In this document: positions 1 through 10,200 of the stretch, in pieces | How the letters are laid out: each line of letters starts with the position of its first letter | How positions within the stretch are numbered: position 1 is the first letter of the stretch | Assembly (NCBI RefSeq): GCF_000015045.1 | Contig: NC_008609.1 | Location: 3,647,501 to 3,711,500, forward strand | Source: Pelobacter propionicus DSM 2379 | GTDB taxonomy: Bacteria; Desulfobacterota; Desulfuromonadia; Geobacterales; Pseudopelobacteraceae | Reading direction: 5' to 3' | DNA length: 64,000 nucleotides | Program-made: the position numbers and the translations under genes | Notes under the pieces: model-generated | Databases searched by the model: none | What the model was told of the DNA's origin: nothing | Seen by the model: the letters and a program-made list of their open reading frames with translations, nothing else

Positions 1-587
1 GATTCCACGTCCAGGTGATTGGTTGGTTCATCCAAGAGCAGCACGTCCGGCTTCTGGGTCAGGATCCTGGCCAGGGCGATGCGCATCTTCCAGCCGCCGC
101 TGAATGATTCCACCGGCTGGTTGAAGCGATCCGGCCCGATGCCCAGGCCGGTCAGCACGGTCTGGGCACGGGTGTCCAGGTTGTAGCCGTCACGGTGCTC
201 GAACTCCTCCTGGGCAATACCGTAGCGCTCCAGCAGAAGGGCCATCTCCTCGTCCGACTGGGGCAGGCACATGGCCGCCTCCATCTGCTTGAGTTCGTCG
301 GCCAGTCGCATGGTGTCGGCCGAGCCGGCCATCACCTCTTCCAGGGCCGTACGTCCGAACATGTCACCCACATCCTGGGAGAAGTAGCCGATGGTGCTCT
401 TTTTGGCGCGGGTGATCTCGCCAGCATCCAGCTCCTCTTCGCCGGTGATGATACGGAACAGGGAGCTCTTACCCGCGCCGTTGGGGCCCACCAGGCCGCT
501 GCGGCTTGCGGGCAGGATCTGGAAACCCGCCTCGCGGAAGAGAACCTGGGAGCCGTACTGCTTGCTGATATTGGTCAGATGGATCAT
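1..587 (-). CDS. ABC-F family ATPase, N-terminal part (gene runs off the window)
   Basis: This is the first nucleotide-binding domain of an ABC-F protein, a soluble duplicated ATPase family that acts on ribosomes rather than in transport. The visible 195 residues start [12 protein letters not shown] and contain a Walker A (GPNGAGKSS), an ABC signature ([13 protein letters not shown]) and a Walker B with the family-typical DEPTNHLD. The start ATG overlaps the tyrS stop as ATGA, so it is probably translationally coupled to tyrS. The linker and second ATPase domain lie beyond position 1, so the subfamily (Uup, EttA or YheS type) cannot be assigned. Confidence 0.93.
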   Translation of the reverse strand, partial: MIHLTNISKQYGSQVLFREAGFQILPASRSGLVGPNGAGKSSLFRIITGEEELDAGEITRAKKSTIGYFSQDVGDMFGRTALEEVMAGSADTMRLADELKQMEAAMCLPQSDEEMALLLERYGIAQEEFEHRDGYNLDTRAQTVLTGLGIGPDRFNQPVESFSGGWKMRIALARILTQKPDVLLLDEPTNHLDVE

Positions 588-1798
588 GCGCTGACGATGA
601 TCCGGCCGAAACGGCGGCGCCCGATCTGGACGATGTACTCGCCGGCCGCATCCAGCTCCAGGTTGGGGTTGGAGATCTTCTCGCCGTTCAGCTTGACCCC
701 CCCCTGATCGATGGAACGCCGCGCCTCGCCGTTGGACTTGGTCAGCCCCGCCTCGCTCATGGCGCGGGCCAAAAGCAGGGTGCCGTCGGCCAGACAGTGA
801 CTGATCTGGGGCATGTCGTCCGGGATCTGGTTGTCGCGGAAGCGTTTGACGAAATTTTCCTCCGCATCCCTGGCCGCCGCTGCTCCGTGGAAGCGTCCCA
901 CCAGCTCACGGCCCAGGGCCTTCTTGGTTTCCATGGGGTGCAGGGAGTTGTCCGCCAGCCCCTGTTTGAGCTTCTCAAGCTCCGGGAGCGGCATGTCGGA
1001 GAGCAGTTCGTAGTAACGGACCATCAGCTCGTCGGAGATTGACATGACCTTGCCGAAGATCTCGTCGCCCGGTTCATTGATGCCGATGTAGTTGCCCAGT
1101 GACTTGGACATCTTGTTGACCCCGTCCAGCCCCTCCAGGAGCGGCATAGTCAGCACGCACTGGGGCTCCTGGCCCCACTCGCGCTGCAACTCGCGCCCCA
1201 CCAGCAGGTTGAACTTCTGGTCCGTCCCCCCCAGCTCCACGTCCGATTTCAGGGCAACCGAGTCGTACCCCTGCACCAGCGGGTAGAGGAACTCATGGAT
1301 GCTGATCGGCTGCTGGCTGGAGAAGCGTTTGTGGAAGTCGTCCCGCTCCAGCATGCGGGCCACGGTGTACTTGGATGCCAGGGCGATCAGACCGCCGCAG
1401 CCCAGGTCGTTCAGCCAGCTGGAGTTGAACACCACCTTGGTCTTGTCCGGATCCAGGATCTTGAAGACCTGCTCCTTGTAGGTCTCGGCGTTCTTGAGCA
1501 CATCCTCGCGGGTCAGGACCTTGCGGGTCTCCGATTTGCCGGTGGGGTCGCCGATCATGCCGGTGAAATCGCCGATCAGGAAGTTCACCTCGTGACCCAG
1601 CTGCTGAAACTGGCGCAGCTTGTGGATCAGCACGGTGTGTCCCAGATGCAGGTCAGGGGCGGTGGGATCGAAGCCGGCCTTGATCCTGAGCGGCACGCCG
1701 GTTTTCAGCGACTTCTCCAGTTTCGCCTCAAGCTCCTTCTCGATCAGGATCTCCACGGCGCCACGCTTGATAACGGCCATCTGTTCGGCTACGGACAT
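584..1798 (-). CDS. tyrS: Tyrosyl-tRNA synthetase
   Basis: A cytoplasmic class I aminoacyl-tRNA synthetase that charges tRNA-Tyr with tyrosine using ATP. The 404-residue product has the HIGH-type motif HLGH near residue 50, a KMSKS loop near residue 230 and a C-terminal S4 RNA-binding domain ([10 protein letters not shown]). This is the layout and size of the longer bacterial TyrRS subgroup. I chose the ATG at 1798 because AGGAG sits seven bases upstream; a further ATG at 1813 has no ribosome-binding site. The stop overlaps the start of the ABC-F gene. A large hairpin separates it from ymdB. Confidence 0.97.
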   Translation of the reverse strand: MSVAEQMAVIKRGAVEILIEKELEAKLEKSLKTGVPLRIKAGFDPTAPDLHLGHTVLIHKLRQFQQLGHEVNFLIGDFTGMIGDPTGKSETRKVLTREDVLKNAETYKEQVFKILDPDKTKVVFNSSWLNDLGCGGLIALASKYTVARMLERDDFHKRFSSQQPISIHEFLYPLVQGYDSVALKSDVELGGTDQKFNLLVGRELQREWGQEPQCVLTMPLLEGLDGVNKMSKSLGNYIGINEPGDEIFGKVMSISDELMVRYYELLSDMPLPELEKLKQGLADNSLHPMETKKALGRELVGRFHGAAAARDAEENFVKRFRDNQIPDDMPQISHCLADGTLLLARAMSEAGLTKSNGEARRSIDQGGVKLNGEKISNPNLELDAAGEYIVQIGRRRFGRIIVSA

Positions 1799-1822
1799 GT
1801 TCAGGCTCCTCATAATAATGTA

Positions 1823-1877
1823 GCCACAGCAGTCACGGCATCATGGATTCAGTCCATAATTCCGTGACCGCTGTGGC
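1823..1877. repeat. Large imperfect hairpin between ymdB and tyrS
   Basis: GCCACAGC-a-GTCACGG (1823-1838) pairs with CCGTGAC-c-GCTGTGGC (1862-1877) around a 23-base loop that itself holds a small TGGA/TCCA stem. It starts about nine bases after the ymdB stop and ends about 25 bases before the tyrS start. A run of T follows it only on the + strand (GTTGTTTTT), whereas the flanking genes are on the minus strand. It may be a leader hairpin for tyrS or a terminator; the sequence does not decide. No T-box specifier or antiterminator sequence was recognised. Confidence 0.6.
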
Positions 1878-1885
1878 GTTGTTTT

Positions 1886-2671
1886 TCAGCAGCAGACCGC
1901 GATGCGTTCGATGGCGAGCGCCTTGCCGGTGGCTTCATCAATATCGATGACGACTCCGTTAAGGCGGATATCCTTCTTGGGCACCTCGAACTTGACCGGC
2001 AGCTGGGTCAGGAACTTGCGGATGGCCTCGTCCTTGCCGATGCCGATCACCGAATCAAAGCTGCCGGTCATGCCGGCATCGGACATGTATGCCGTCCCCT
2101 GGGTCAGGATGCGTTCGTCGGCGGTCTGCACGTGGGTGTGGGTGCCGATCACCGCGCTGACCCGGCCATCCAGGTACCACCCCAGGGAGGCCTTTTCCGA
2201 GGTAGCCTCGGCGTGAAAGTCCACTAGGATGATCGGCGTCTCCTGGCGCAGACGCTCGATTTCCCGGTCGGCGGTCCTGAAGGGGCATTCTAGGTATTTC
2301 ATGAACACCCGTCCCTCAAGGTTGAGCACCCCTACCTTGACACCACCGGGCGTGGCGAGAATCATGCTCCCCTGTCCGGCAACACCCTCGGGGTAGTTGG
2401 CAGGCCTGATGATGCGCTGGCTGGCCAGCACCAGCGGGACCTGTTCCTTCTTGTCCCAGATGTGGTTGCCGCTGGTGAGGCCGCCTACCCCCAGGTCGAA
2501 CAGCTCTTTGGCGGTATCCGTCGTCAGGCCGAATCCGCCGGCCGCATTCTCGCCATTGGCAATGACCATGTCGACGCAGTAACGGTCCACCAGGCGGTCC
2601 AGCTGGCGGGAAAGCGCCTGGCGGCCCGGCTTGCCGATGATGTCGCCGATGAAAAGAATCTTAACGGGCAT
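1886..2671 (-). CDS. YmdB-family metallophosphoesterase
   Basis: A 261-residue calcineurin-like phosphoesterase of the TIGR00282/YmdB family; in Bacillus the homologue acts on 2',3'-cyclic nucleotides and affects biofilm and motility choice. Metal-binding motifs are visible in order: [10 protein letters not shown] near the N terminus, NGENAAGG near residue 40, GNHIWD near residue 68 and a [10 protein letters not shown] block near residue 175. The first eleven bases lie inside the end of rny, an overlap that implies coupled translation. The rny-ymdB pairing is conserved in many bacteria and supports a role linked to RNA turnover. Confidence 0.93.
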   Translation of the reverse strand: MPVKILFIGDIIGKPGRQALSRQLDRLVDRYCVDMVIANGENAAGGFGLTTDTAKELFDLGVGGLTSGNHIWDKKEQVPLVLASQRIIRPANYPEGVAGQGSMILATPGGVKVGVLNLEGRVFMKYLECPFRTADREIERLRQETPIILVDFHAEATSEKASLGWYLDGRVSAVIGTHTHVQTADERILTQGTAYMSDAGMTGSFDSVIGIGKDEAIRKFLTQLPVKFEVPKKDIRLNGVVIDIDEATGKALAIERIAVCC

Positions 2672-4226
2672 ATTCCACTGCCCGCGTTTCCCGAATGACG
2701 TTGACCTTGATCTGGCCGGGATAGGTCATCTCCGCTTCGATTTTCTTGGCGATGTCACGGGCCATGATCAGTGACTGCTCGTCGGTGACATGGTCGCTGG
2801 AGACCATTACGCGGATCTCGCGGCCGGCCTGGATGGCGAAGGAATTGGTGACGCCGCCAAAGGAGGTGGCTATGCGCTCCAGGTCATCCAGCCGCTTGAC
2901 GTAGGTCTCCATCATCTCCCGCCGTGCGCCGGGACGTGCCCCGGAGAGGGCATCGGCGGCCTGAACCAGCACGGCCAGTACGCTGTTGGGTTTTTCATCC
3001 TCGTGGTGGGCCATGATGGCGTGCACGATCTTGGCTGACTCGCCGTACTTGCGGGCCAGGTCCGCTCCGATCACGGCGTGGGAGCCCTCCACCTCATGGT
3101 CAACGGCCTTGCCCAGGTCGTGCAGCAGACCGGCGCGCTTGGCCTGTTTGACGTTGATGCCCAGCTCGGCGGCCATGATGCCGCAGATAAAGGCAACTTC
3201 CAGCGAGTGCTGGTAGATGTTCTGGGTATAGGAGGTGCGGTACTTGAGACGGCCGATCAGCTTGATGATCTCCGGATGAATGCCGTGCACTCCCAGGTCG
3301 AAGGCGGCCCGCTCTCCAGCCTCCTTGATGCCCAGGTCCACCTCTTCCGTGGCCTTGGCCACCACCTCTTCGATGCGCCCGGGATGGATGCGGCCGTCGC
3401 CGATCAGTTTTTCCAGGGACATGCGGGCCACCTCGCGCCGTACCGGGTTGAATCCGGAGAGGATCACCGCCTCGGGGGTATCGTCGATGATCAGGTCAAT
3501 GCCGGTAGCAGCCTCCAGGGCGCGGATGTTGCGTCCCTCGCGGCCGATGATGCGCCCCTTCATCTCGTCCGAGGGGAGCGGCACGACCGACACGGTTTTC
3601 TCGGCCACGTATTCGCCGGCATAGCGCTGGACCGCCAGGGATATGATCTCCTTGGCCTTCTTGTCGGCTGTTTCGCGGGCTTCCTCCTCGATGGCCTTGA
3701 TGCGCTTGGCCGCATCGTGCTTGGCCTCGTCCTCCATGCTGGTCATCAATTCTTTCTTAGCCTCGCTGGCCGACATGCCGGAGATTTCCTCCAGCTTGGC
3801 CTGCTGCACGTCGGAGGCCCTGCTCAGTTCCTCGCTTTTTGCCGCGAGGTTCTGCTCCCTGGCGACAAAGGACTGCTCCTTCTTGAGCATGTCCAGTTCC
3901 TTCTGCTCGATCAGGCCGAACTTCTTGTCCAGGTTCTCTTCCTTCTGCTGCAACCGTTTTTCCAGGATCTGCAGGTCTTTCTTCTTCTCCGTTATCTCCC
4001 GGTCATGGCCGGCCTTGGCCTCGATGATCTCGGCCCTGGCCTTCAAGTCAGCTTCCTTGGTGATGGTTTCCGCCTCGCGCCGGGCGTCGTCGATCATCTT
4101 GGCTGCCAGTTCCTCGGACTGTTTGACGATCAGGCCCGAATCCTTCTTGTTGACCCTGCTTCCCGCGAAGTAGGCCGCGACGGCCGCCAGCACGGTGATG
4201 ACCAGCATCCATATGCTTACCTGCAT
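2661..4226 (-). CDS. rny: Ribonuclease Y
   Basis: A membrane-anchored endoribonuclease that initiates mRNA decay. The 521-residue product has one N-terminal transmembrane helix (about residues 3-20), a long charged coiled coil (about 30-200), a KH RNA-binding domain ([15 protein letters not shown], about 215-270) and an HD catalytic domain with [12 protein letters not shown] and a following AHHEDE. I start at 4226, where GAGGAGGTAG precedes the ATG; the reading frame stays open another 44 codons upstream but that would put extra polar residues ahead of the membrane helix. Only one base separates it from the cyclo-ligase stop, and its 3' end overlaps ymdB. Confidence 0.96.
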   Translation of the reverse strand: MQVSIWMLVITVLAAVAAYFAGSRVNKKDSGLIVKQSEELAAKMIDDARREAETITKEADLKARAEIIEAKAGHDREITEKKKDLQILEKRLQQKEENLDKKFGLIEQKELDMLKKEQSFVAREQNLAAKSEELSRASDVQQAKLEEISGMSASEAKKELMTSMEDEAKHDAAKRIKAIEEEARETADKKAKEIISLAVQRYAGEYVAEKTVSVVPLPSDEMKGRIIGREGRNIRALEAATGIDLIIDDTPEAVILSGFNPVRREVARMSLEKLIGDGRIHPGRIEEVVAKATEEVDLGIKEAGERAAFDLGVHGIHPEIIKLIGRLKYRTSYTQNIYQHSLEVAFICGIMAAELGINVKQAKRAGLLHDLGKAVDHEVEGSHAVIGADLARKYGESAKIVHAIMAHHEDEKPNSVLAVLVQAADALSGARPGARREMMETYVKRLDDLERIATSFGGVTNSFAIQAGREIRVMVSSDHVTDEQSLIMARDIAKKIEAEMTYPGQIKVNVIRETRAVEYAR

Positions 4227-4227
4227 T

Positions 4228-4842
4228 TCAACTACCTCCTCTATGTGAATCCGGGCCAGTAGGGTGGCGCCGGTTACCTCCGCAGCGAATGATCCGCTGT
4301 CCGGTGATGACGATGTCCATGCGGATATCGTGCTGGTCAGCCGGAAGATTGCCGTCAATCAGCTGGAAATCGTGACACAGCCCGACCAGCGTGCCCCTCT
4401 GGTCGGGGTGTCGCAAAAAACGGTCATAGAACCCCTTTCCGTAGCCGATGCGATGCCCGGTCGCATCAAAGGCCACACCGGGAACGACGATCAGGTCCGC
4501 CTCGTGGGCCTGGTGGGCCCTGCCGTTTCCGCAGGGTTCGAGAATCCCGAAAGCCCCCTCCTGGCTGAGCTGATCGGGATGATCGATCTGGCGAAGCACC
4601 ATCTCCCGTCCGCAGACCACGGGATACAGTGTCCGTTTGCCGGCGGCGCGGGCTGCCTGGAAGATCAGCGAGGTGTCCACCTCGTTATGAATCGGCGAGT
4701 AGAGCGCGATGCACTTCGCCTGCGAGTATTCCTCCAGGGAGATGAGGTTGCGCTGCGCCAGACCGCTGGCATTCAGCCAATCATCACGACGGAGCGCACG
4801 ACGGAGCGCCAGCATCTGCTGGCGGAGCGAGCGTTTTGGCAT
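4228..4842 (-). CDS. 5-formyltetrahydrofolate cyclo-ligase
   Basis: An ATP-dependent enzyme converting 5-formyl-THF to 5,10-methenyl-THF, returning stored folate to one-carbon metabolism. The 204-residue product has the family pattern: a basic N-terminal helix ([15 protein letters not shown]), a central [25 protein letters not shown] block that includes the ATP/Mg-binding GYGKGFYD, and a C-terminal D-IVIT segment. It sits between zapA and rny. In many proteobacteria the zapA / cyclo-ligase neighbourhood also carries 6S RNA. The final 20 residues are arginine/glycine-rich and look divergent. Confidence 0.93.
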   Translation of the reverse strand: MPKRSLRQQMLALRRALRRDDWLNASGLAQRNLISLEEYSQAKCIALYSPIHNEVDTSLIFQAARAAGKRTLYPVVCGREMVLRQIDHPDQLSQEGAFGILEPCGNGRAHQAHEADLIVVPGVAFDATGHRIGYGKGFYDRFLRHPDQRGTLVGLCHDFQLIDGNLPADQHDIRMDIVITGQRIIRCGGNRRHPTGPDSHRGGS

Positions 4843-5142
4843 GTTTCCTCATGGTTTCGAAAACACAGGTGATGCCGGGCACGGGGGAGTGATGGCGCCC
4901 GGAGAATGTCCGGGGTGGTTTATCAGGGGGGAAAAGGCGTGGAATTGGCTCGTCAGTGCCGTGGAAAAAGGTGCTGCTCTGGTTCCTGTACGCGAGGAGC
5001 GCTTCCTTCCCTTTGTTGAGGATATATTCCGCTGCGTCCGGATATCAGTAAAAGGGGCGCCGTTGTCATGCACTCCCGGGACTGATCGTTTCTGGTGCGA
5101 ATATATGATCAAGTCTCCCTGAAGAGAACTCTTTTGTATCAC
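4843..5142. other. 300-base gap between the cyclo-ligase gene and zapA
   Basis: No protein with family character was found here. A 97-codon open frame on the minus strand has low-complexity, arginine/proline/serine-rich content and looks accidental. A short stem, CCCGGA/TCCGGG, lies at about 4899-4914. The position between zapA and the cyclo-ligase gene is where 6S RNA (ssrS) sits in many proteobacteria, but the typical long, bulged 6S hairpin could not be drawn convincingly by eye. Confidence 0.4.
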
Positions 5143-5415
5143 TCAGGCCGATTCCAGCTTGTACAGCATCTCCCGCAGCCTGCCTTCGAGAGACGCGTCA
5201 GTTTCGTGTTTTTTCCGCAAATCCAGCAGCTCTTCGGCGGTGTTCAAAAGCGCCAGGGTCAGCACCAGTTGCGCGTCGCCACTCTTCAGTGCGGAGCCTA
5301 TCTCCTGCAACCTGGTGTTGACAAAGGCCTCAACCTCCTGGACCTTGGCTTGCGGCGCCGAACTTCTGACCGAGATCTCCCGGCCCAGTACCGTTACGGA
5401 GTGGGATGCCTTCAC
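5143..5415 (-). CDS. zapA: Cell division protein ZapA
   Basis: ZapA is a small cytoplasmic protein that binds FtsZ and bundles its protofilaments at the division site. The 90-residue product fits the family: an N-terminal beta region containing VTVLGREISVRS, a central helix (VEAFVNTRLQEIG), then a long amphipathic helix ending LREMLYKLES. It begins five bases after the stop of the small coiled-coil gene, forming a two-gene division unit. Confidence 0.92.
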   Translation of the reverse strand: MKASHSVTVLGREISVRSSAPQAKVQEVEAFVNTRLQEIGSALKSGDAQLVLTLALLNTAEELLDLRKKHETDASLEGRLREMLYKLESA

Positions 5416-5420
5416 CCCGG

Positions 5421-5597
5421 TCAGATCCCGTCCAGCTTACCCAGTATGGCGTCGATGCGGGACCCAAATCCCTGCCGCTCGGCCTTTAATTGCTCTATCT
5501 CATCAGACAGACGGCTGTTTTCCTCTTTCAGGGCGCGGTATTTTTCCACAAGGTTGCTGACCTTGCTGTCAAGTGACTCAAAAAGCTCGTGATTCAT
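5421..5597 (-). CDS. Small coiled-coil protein, ZapB-like
   Basis: A 58-residue protein that is almost entirely predicted coiled coil (heptad pattern from LFESLDSKVSNLVEKYRAL to DEIEQLKAE). This matches ZapB in size and character; ZapB is the Z-ring stabiliser that binds ZapA. I start at the ATG at 5597, with AGGAG nine bases upstream. Direct pairing with zapA supports the assignment, but coiled coils match many families, so the name rests mainly on context. Confidence 0.8.
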   Translation of the reverse strand: MNHELFESLDSKVSNLVEKYRALKEENSRLSDEIEQLKAERQGFGSRIDAILGKLDGI

Positions 5598-5714
5598 GGG
5601 GGCAATCTCCTTTCGGGGGAGATTACTATACTCGGGCACAGAAGTGAAGTCAAGGCCTAATTGCCCGAAATTGCGAGCTTCCCGCCCGGCGCGTCGCCCC
5701 GGACGATCCGATTT

Positions 5715-6863
5715 TCAGGCCTGGAAGAGGGCATCCGTGAACTCCTGGGGGGAGAAGTCACGCAGGTCGTCGATCGCCTCGCCAACACCGATATAGCGCA
5801 CCGGAAGGGCAAACTCGTGGCTGACAGCCACCACGACGCCCCCTTTGGCGGTTCCGTCCAGCTTGGTCAGGGCGATACCGGTTACACCGGCCGCCTCCTT
5901 GAAGAGCCGCGCCTGGGAGACAGCGTTCTGGCCGGTGGCCGCATCCACCACCAGCAGGGTCTCGTGGGGCGCGCCAGGGATCTCCCGGTCGATGACGCGG
6001 CGGATTTTCTTCATCTCCTCCATCAGGTTGACCTTGGTGTGCATGCGGCCGGCCGTATCGACGATCAGGATGTCCACGTCGCGGGCAACGGCGGCCTTGC
6101 AGGCGTCGAAAACCACCGCCGAGGGATCGGCCCCCTCCTTGTGGCGGATGACTTCAACGCCGGAACGCTCGCCCCAGACCACCAACTGCTCGGCTGCGGC
6201 GGCCCGGAAGGTGTCGGCGGCGGCCAGCAGGACCGTCTTGCCGGAACCGGTGAAGCGGGAGGCCAGCTTGCCGATGGTGGTGGTCTTGCCCACGCCGTTC
6301 ACGCCGATCACCAGCAGAACGAAGGGGCGCCGGCTGCCGATGTCCAGCTGGCCGTGGTGGGCGTTCAACCGCAGGAGAATTTCTTCCTTGAGGGCGTTCT
6401 TCAGGGCCTGGCCGTCTTTGAGCTCGTTGCGCCCCAGGCGCTGCTCCAGGGTACGGATCAGCTCCACCGTCGTCTTGACCCCCACGTCGGAAGTGATCAG
6501 GATCTCCTCCAACTCCTCCAGGGTGTCGGCATCGATCTCCTTCTTGCCCAGCACCAGGGCATCGATGCGCCCCACCAGGCCTTCTTTGGTCTTCTGCAGC
6601 CCCTGTTTCAGGCGCTCGAAGAAGCCCGGCTTGGGGGGGGGCTCGGCAGGGGCAGGCTGGGGAGGGGGGGGGACGGGTAGCGCGGCCGGGGCCGCCGGTT
6701 CCGGGCATGGTTGCGGCTCCTGGTGCGGGACCGTTTCCCGGCAAGACTCCAATTCCCGCTCCTGGGCGGGCTCGGCCGTCTCGGCGGCGGAAGGAGGGGC
6801 CGTGCCGCTCAGCTTATCGATCAATCCCCTGAAGAAGCCCTTCTTCTTGGTCTGTTCCATCAT
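5715..6863 (-). CDS. ftsY: Signal recognition particle receptor FtsY
   Basis: The membrane-associated GTPase that docks SRP-ribosome complexes at the translocon. The 382-residue product has an N-terminal proline/glutamate-rich A region (about 1-85), a four-helix N domain and a G domain with P-loop GVNGVGKTT (about 190), a DTAGR motif near 275 and [10 protein letters not shown] near 335. The C terminus ([17 protein letters not shown]) is characteristic. Its start overlaps the stop of the roadblock gene as ATGA. Confidence 0.97.
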   Translation of the reverse strand: MMEQTKKKGFFRGLIDKLSGTAPPSAAETAEPAQERELESCRETVPHQEPQPCPEPAAPAALPVPPPPQPAPAEPPPKPGFFERLKQGLQKTKEGLVGRIDALVLGKKEIDADTLEELEEILITSDVGVKTTVELIRTLEQRLGRNELKDGQALKNALKEEILLRLNAHHGQLDIGSRRPFVLLVIGVNGVGKTTTIGKLASRFTGSGKTVLLAAADTFRAAAAEQLVVWGERSGVEVIRHKEGADPSAVVFDACKAAVARDVDILIVDTAGRMHTKVNLMEEMKKIRRVIDREIPGAPHETLLVVDAATGQNAVSQARLFKEAAGVTGIALTKLDGTAKGGVVVAVSHEFALPVRYIGVGEAIDDLRDFSPQEFTDALFQA

Positions 6864-7219
6864 ATCTCCCTCTTGAGTTCCGCGATGGTGTGGCGGAAGT
6901 GGCGTAAGGCCAACTGCAGCGGGCAGTCGCGCTGGATGCTCATCATCAGCGAATAATCATCATCGACGCAGCCGAGGATCAGATGCGCCTGGTCCGTTGT
7001 TATCACGAAATCCTGAATCCTGTTGCCAGCGTCATTCCAGGTGGCGCATTCCCTGAGGCGGTTCAAGATGATTGCCTGGTGGGCGGCCATGAAACGGATA
7101 TCGTAGGGTGTGCAGTGACAGTACTCCTGCACCGCCTCCCCTTCCCAGTCAATCAGTATCGCACCCACAGAGCGGGGCGTGCGGTTGACCAACTCTTCCA
7201 GAATAGCGCGAAACGGCAT
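6860..7219 (-). CDS. Roadblock/LC7-domain protein
   Basis: A 119-residue protein with the single-domain Roadblock/LC7 fold pattern. MglB-like members of this group regulate small Ras-like GTPases and control polarity or motility. Visible elements are an N-terminal helix ([13 protein letters not shown]), a beta strand with [16 protein letters not shown], a helical middle and a C-terminal [16 protein letters not shown] strand-helix unit. It lies between smc and ftsY and is coupled to ftsY by a 4-base overlap. No GTPase partner gene is in the window. The exact role is unknown. Confidence 0.8.
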   Translation of the reverse strand: MPFRAILEELVNRTPRSVGAILIDWEGEAVQEYCHCTPYDIRFMAAHQAIILNRLRECATWNDAGNRIQDFVITTDQAHLILGCVDDDYSLMMSIQRDCPLQLALRHFRHTIAELKREI

Positions 7220-7240
7220 ACGAACAAACTCCTTGCGTGT

Positions 7241-10200
7241 TCAGTGCAGTTTTACCGATACCACCTTTGATGAACCGGGCGACTCCATGGTGATGCCGTA
7301 GAGCGTGTCGGCCACCTGCATGGTCGCCTTGTTGTGGGTAATGATGATGAACTGGGAAACTGCGCTCATCTCGCGCACCATGTCATTGAAACGGCCGATA
7401 TTGGCGTCATCCAGCGGCGCGTCAACCTCGTCCAGCAGGCAGAAGGGGGTCAGCTTGATCAGAAAGATAGAGAAGATCAGCGCCACGGCTGTCAGGGCCT
7501 TTTCACCGCCGGACAGGAGGGTCACGTTCTGCAGCTTCTTGCCCGGCGGCTGGACAATGATGTCGATACCGGTCTCCAGCAGGTCGTCCTCGTTGGTCAG
7601 ACGCAGTTCCGCCCGCCCGCCGCAGAACAGGCGCGGGAAGACCTCCTGGAACTTGGCGTTGACCAGGTTGTACGTCTCGTGAAAACGCTGCCGGGTGGTG
7701 CGGTTGATACGCTGAATGGCCTGCTGCAGGCTGCGCAGCGACTCTTCCAGGTCATCCCTCTGGGAGGAGAGGAAGTTGAAGCGCTCTTCCATCTCGGCGT
7801 ACTCGTCGATAGCCATCAGGTTGACTTCGCCCACCTCATCCAGCAGCCGCTGCAACTCCGCCCGGCGCTCCCGGCTGGCAAGCTCGTCGAACCGAACCGC
7901 TTCCAGCCTGACCAGGGCCTCGTCCATGGCCAGGCGGTGTCGATCCCGCAGGGCCTGCTCCAGATGCTCCAGCTGCAGCGAAAGGGTCGAGAAGCGCAGG
8001 TTGAGTTCAGCCTGGTCCTGGCGGACGCTGTCGCTCTCCTCCCGTGCCCGCTTGGCCCGTGCCTCGGCAACGGCCAGTTCGTTCAGGGCTGTTTCGTGGG
8101 CCTGACGCGCCTCTTCCAGAAACCTGGCGCCTGCCTCCTGCCTGTGGAGCAGCAGTTCCAGCCGCTCCGTGGCCGAGGAGATGAATTCCTGCAGGCGGGT
8201 CCGCTCCGAGGCCCCCTGCTCCAGCTCATCCCGGTCGCTGGTCATGCGGCGCACCAGCTCACGGGACTGGCGCTCCAGGTCGTCGATCCCCCGCAGGCTG
8301 GCCTCGCGCTGCTCCCCCAGGGTGGCCACCTGGACCCTGATGGTCGTTACCCGCTCCCGCAGAGAGGCCAGCCCGGCACGGCAGGCGTCCAATTCCTCCT
8401 TGAAGCGGTTGACCTCCTGGTCAAGCCCCTGGGAGGAATCGCCAATCTCGGCCATGCGCTCCTGGCTGAGGCGCAGCTCCGCCTCCAGCGCCTCGCGCTC
8501 CTCGTTCAGCGTCTCCGCCTCCAGGGCCTGCAGCTCCCTGCGCTCCTCCGTGCGGCCGATCTCGTCGCTTGCCCGCTGGAGATCCTTGCGCAGACCGGCC
8601 AGCCTCAGTTCGGACTGGTGCAGCAGTGTGGCCATGCTCTTCAGCCCCTCGGCCACTTCCCGTGAAAGAGTGCGCAGCTGGTCCCGTTCGGCCTCCAGGA
8701 CGGAGGCCTGCTCCCCCAGTTCACTAACGCGCCCTTCCAGTTCCCGTATCTCGCGCTTCTTGTGGATGATCCCCTTCTGCACCTGTTCGCTGGAACCACC
8801 GGTGACAACCCCCCCCAGGGAAACCATGTCACCGTCGCGGGTGACGAAGGAGAGAGCGGGGAATCTTCGGGCCAGCTCCAGGGCCTGGGCAAGGGTTTCG
8901 GTGAGCATGACGCCGCCCAGGATATGACGAACCAGCCCCCCATGGGGGCCGCTCACCTGCACCAGCCGCTCCAGAGGGAGCGCCTGGTCCACGGCAACGA
9001 AAGGGGACGGTTCCACAGCCAGAGGCAGAGCCAGCCCGGCACGTCCGGCATTGCCCTTCTTGAGGAATTCCAGGGCCACGAGCGCGTCCTGCTCATCGGA
9101 GCAGAGAACGCACTGCAGCCGATCCGCCAGGGCCGCCTCCAGGGCGGCTTCCAGCTCTTGGGGTGCGGTTACGCTATCGGCCAGCATGCCGCTGAAACGG
9201 GGGCGAAGTTCAGGAGTCTGCATGAGCACCCTGACACCACGGTCGTAGCCGGCGAACTGGGCTTCCAGCTCCTGGAGGGAATGCAGGCGCGACGAGGCAC
9301 GGTTCAGCTCGTCCCGCCCTTTCTGCCAGGCCTCCTCCAGCTTGGGCAGGCGGCTCTTGAGCTCGTCCTCCCGTTGCCGAAGGGAGGAGAGCTCCATCTG
9401 CAGCTCTTCCTGCTCCTCTTCCCCGGACGCGATCTCGCCCTTGAGCTGGCTTACGTTCCGGCTGGCCAGCTCCAACCGTTCCGCCAGCTGGATTCCCTCA
9501 CGGGCCTGGCGCTCCAGGCGCTCGCCCAGTGCAGCCAGGCGCTTCCGGGCACCTTCGGCGCGGTTCTTGAACTGGGCCGACTCAGCCAAAGCAGCGAAGA
9601 GTTCCCTGCGGCGCCCCTCCAGCAGCAGCGACAGTTCCTGTTCGCTCTGCTGCTGCCCGGCCAGTGCCGCCTCTTCCCGCAGCAGGAGCAGTTGCAGCTC
9701 CTCCCCTTCACTGGATGAGGAATCGCGGCGCTGTTCCAGCGCTTCCCGCTGGGCGGCACACTCCCGCTGGCGCAGCTCCAGTTCGCCCGCCTCGGCCTCC
9801 AGCCGGCTCAGACGCCCGGTCAGACTGGAGAGTTCCTTGCGCTGGAACTCAAGCCCGCTCTCGGCCGTAGCAAACTCGCTTTTGATGCGGTAGATCTCCT
9901 CCTGGGCCATGGCCAGACGCTTTTCCGCCTCCACCTGGGAGAGACGCGCCTCTTCGATGCGCGATTCCGAGAGGGCGGTTTCCGAAAAGGCGTCACGGAT
10001 GCGCCCGTTGAGCACCGCCTGCTCGGACTCGGCTGTCCGGCGCTGCTCCGCCGTGGCGCGGTACTCGCAGGCCGTGAAGAGGAGCTCGATCTCGCGCAGT
10101 TCGTCGCGGTACTCGCGGAATTTCTCGGCCTTTTTTGCCTGACGCTGGAGAGAGGCCAGCTGCCGCCTGATCTCGCCCAGCACATCGGCCAGCCTGGCCA

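Noticed and set aside
3078-4262. Long open frame on the + strand opposite rny
   Set aside because: It is antisense to the well-supported rny gene, its protein has no family features, and high GC leaves stops rare on the opposite strand.
4849-5142. 97-codon frame between zapA and the cyclo-ligase gene
   Set aside because: Composition is low-complexity with no family; the gap more likely holds regulatory or RNA sequence.
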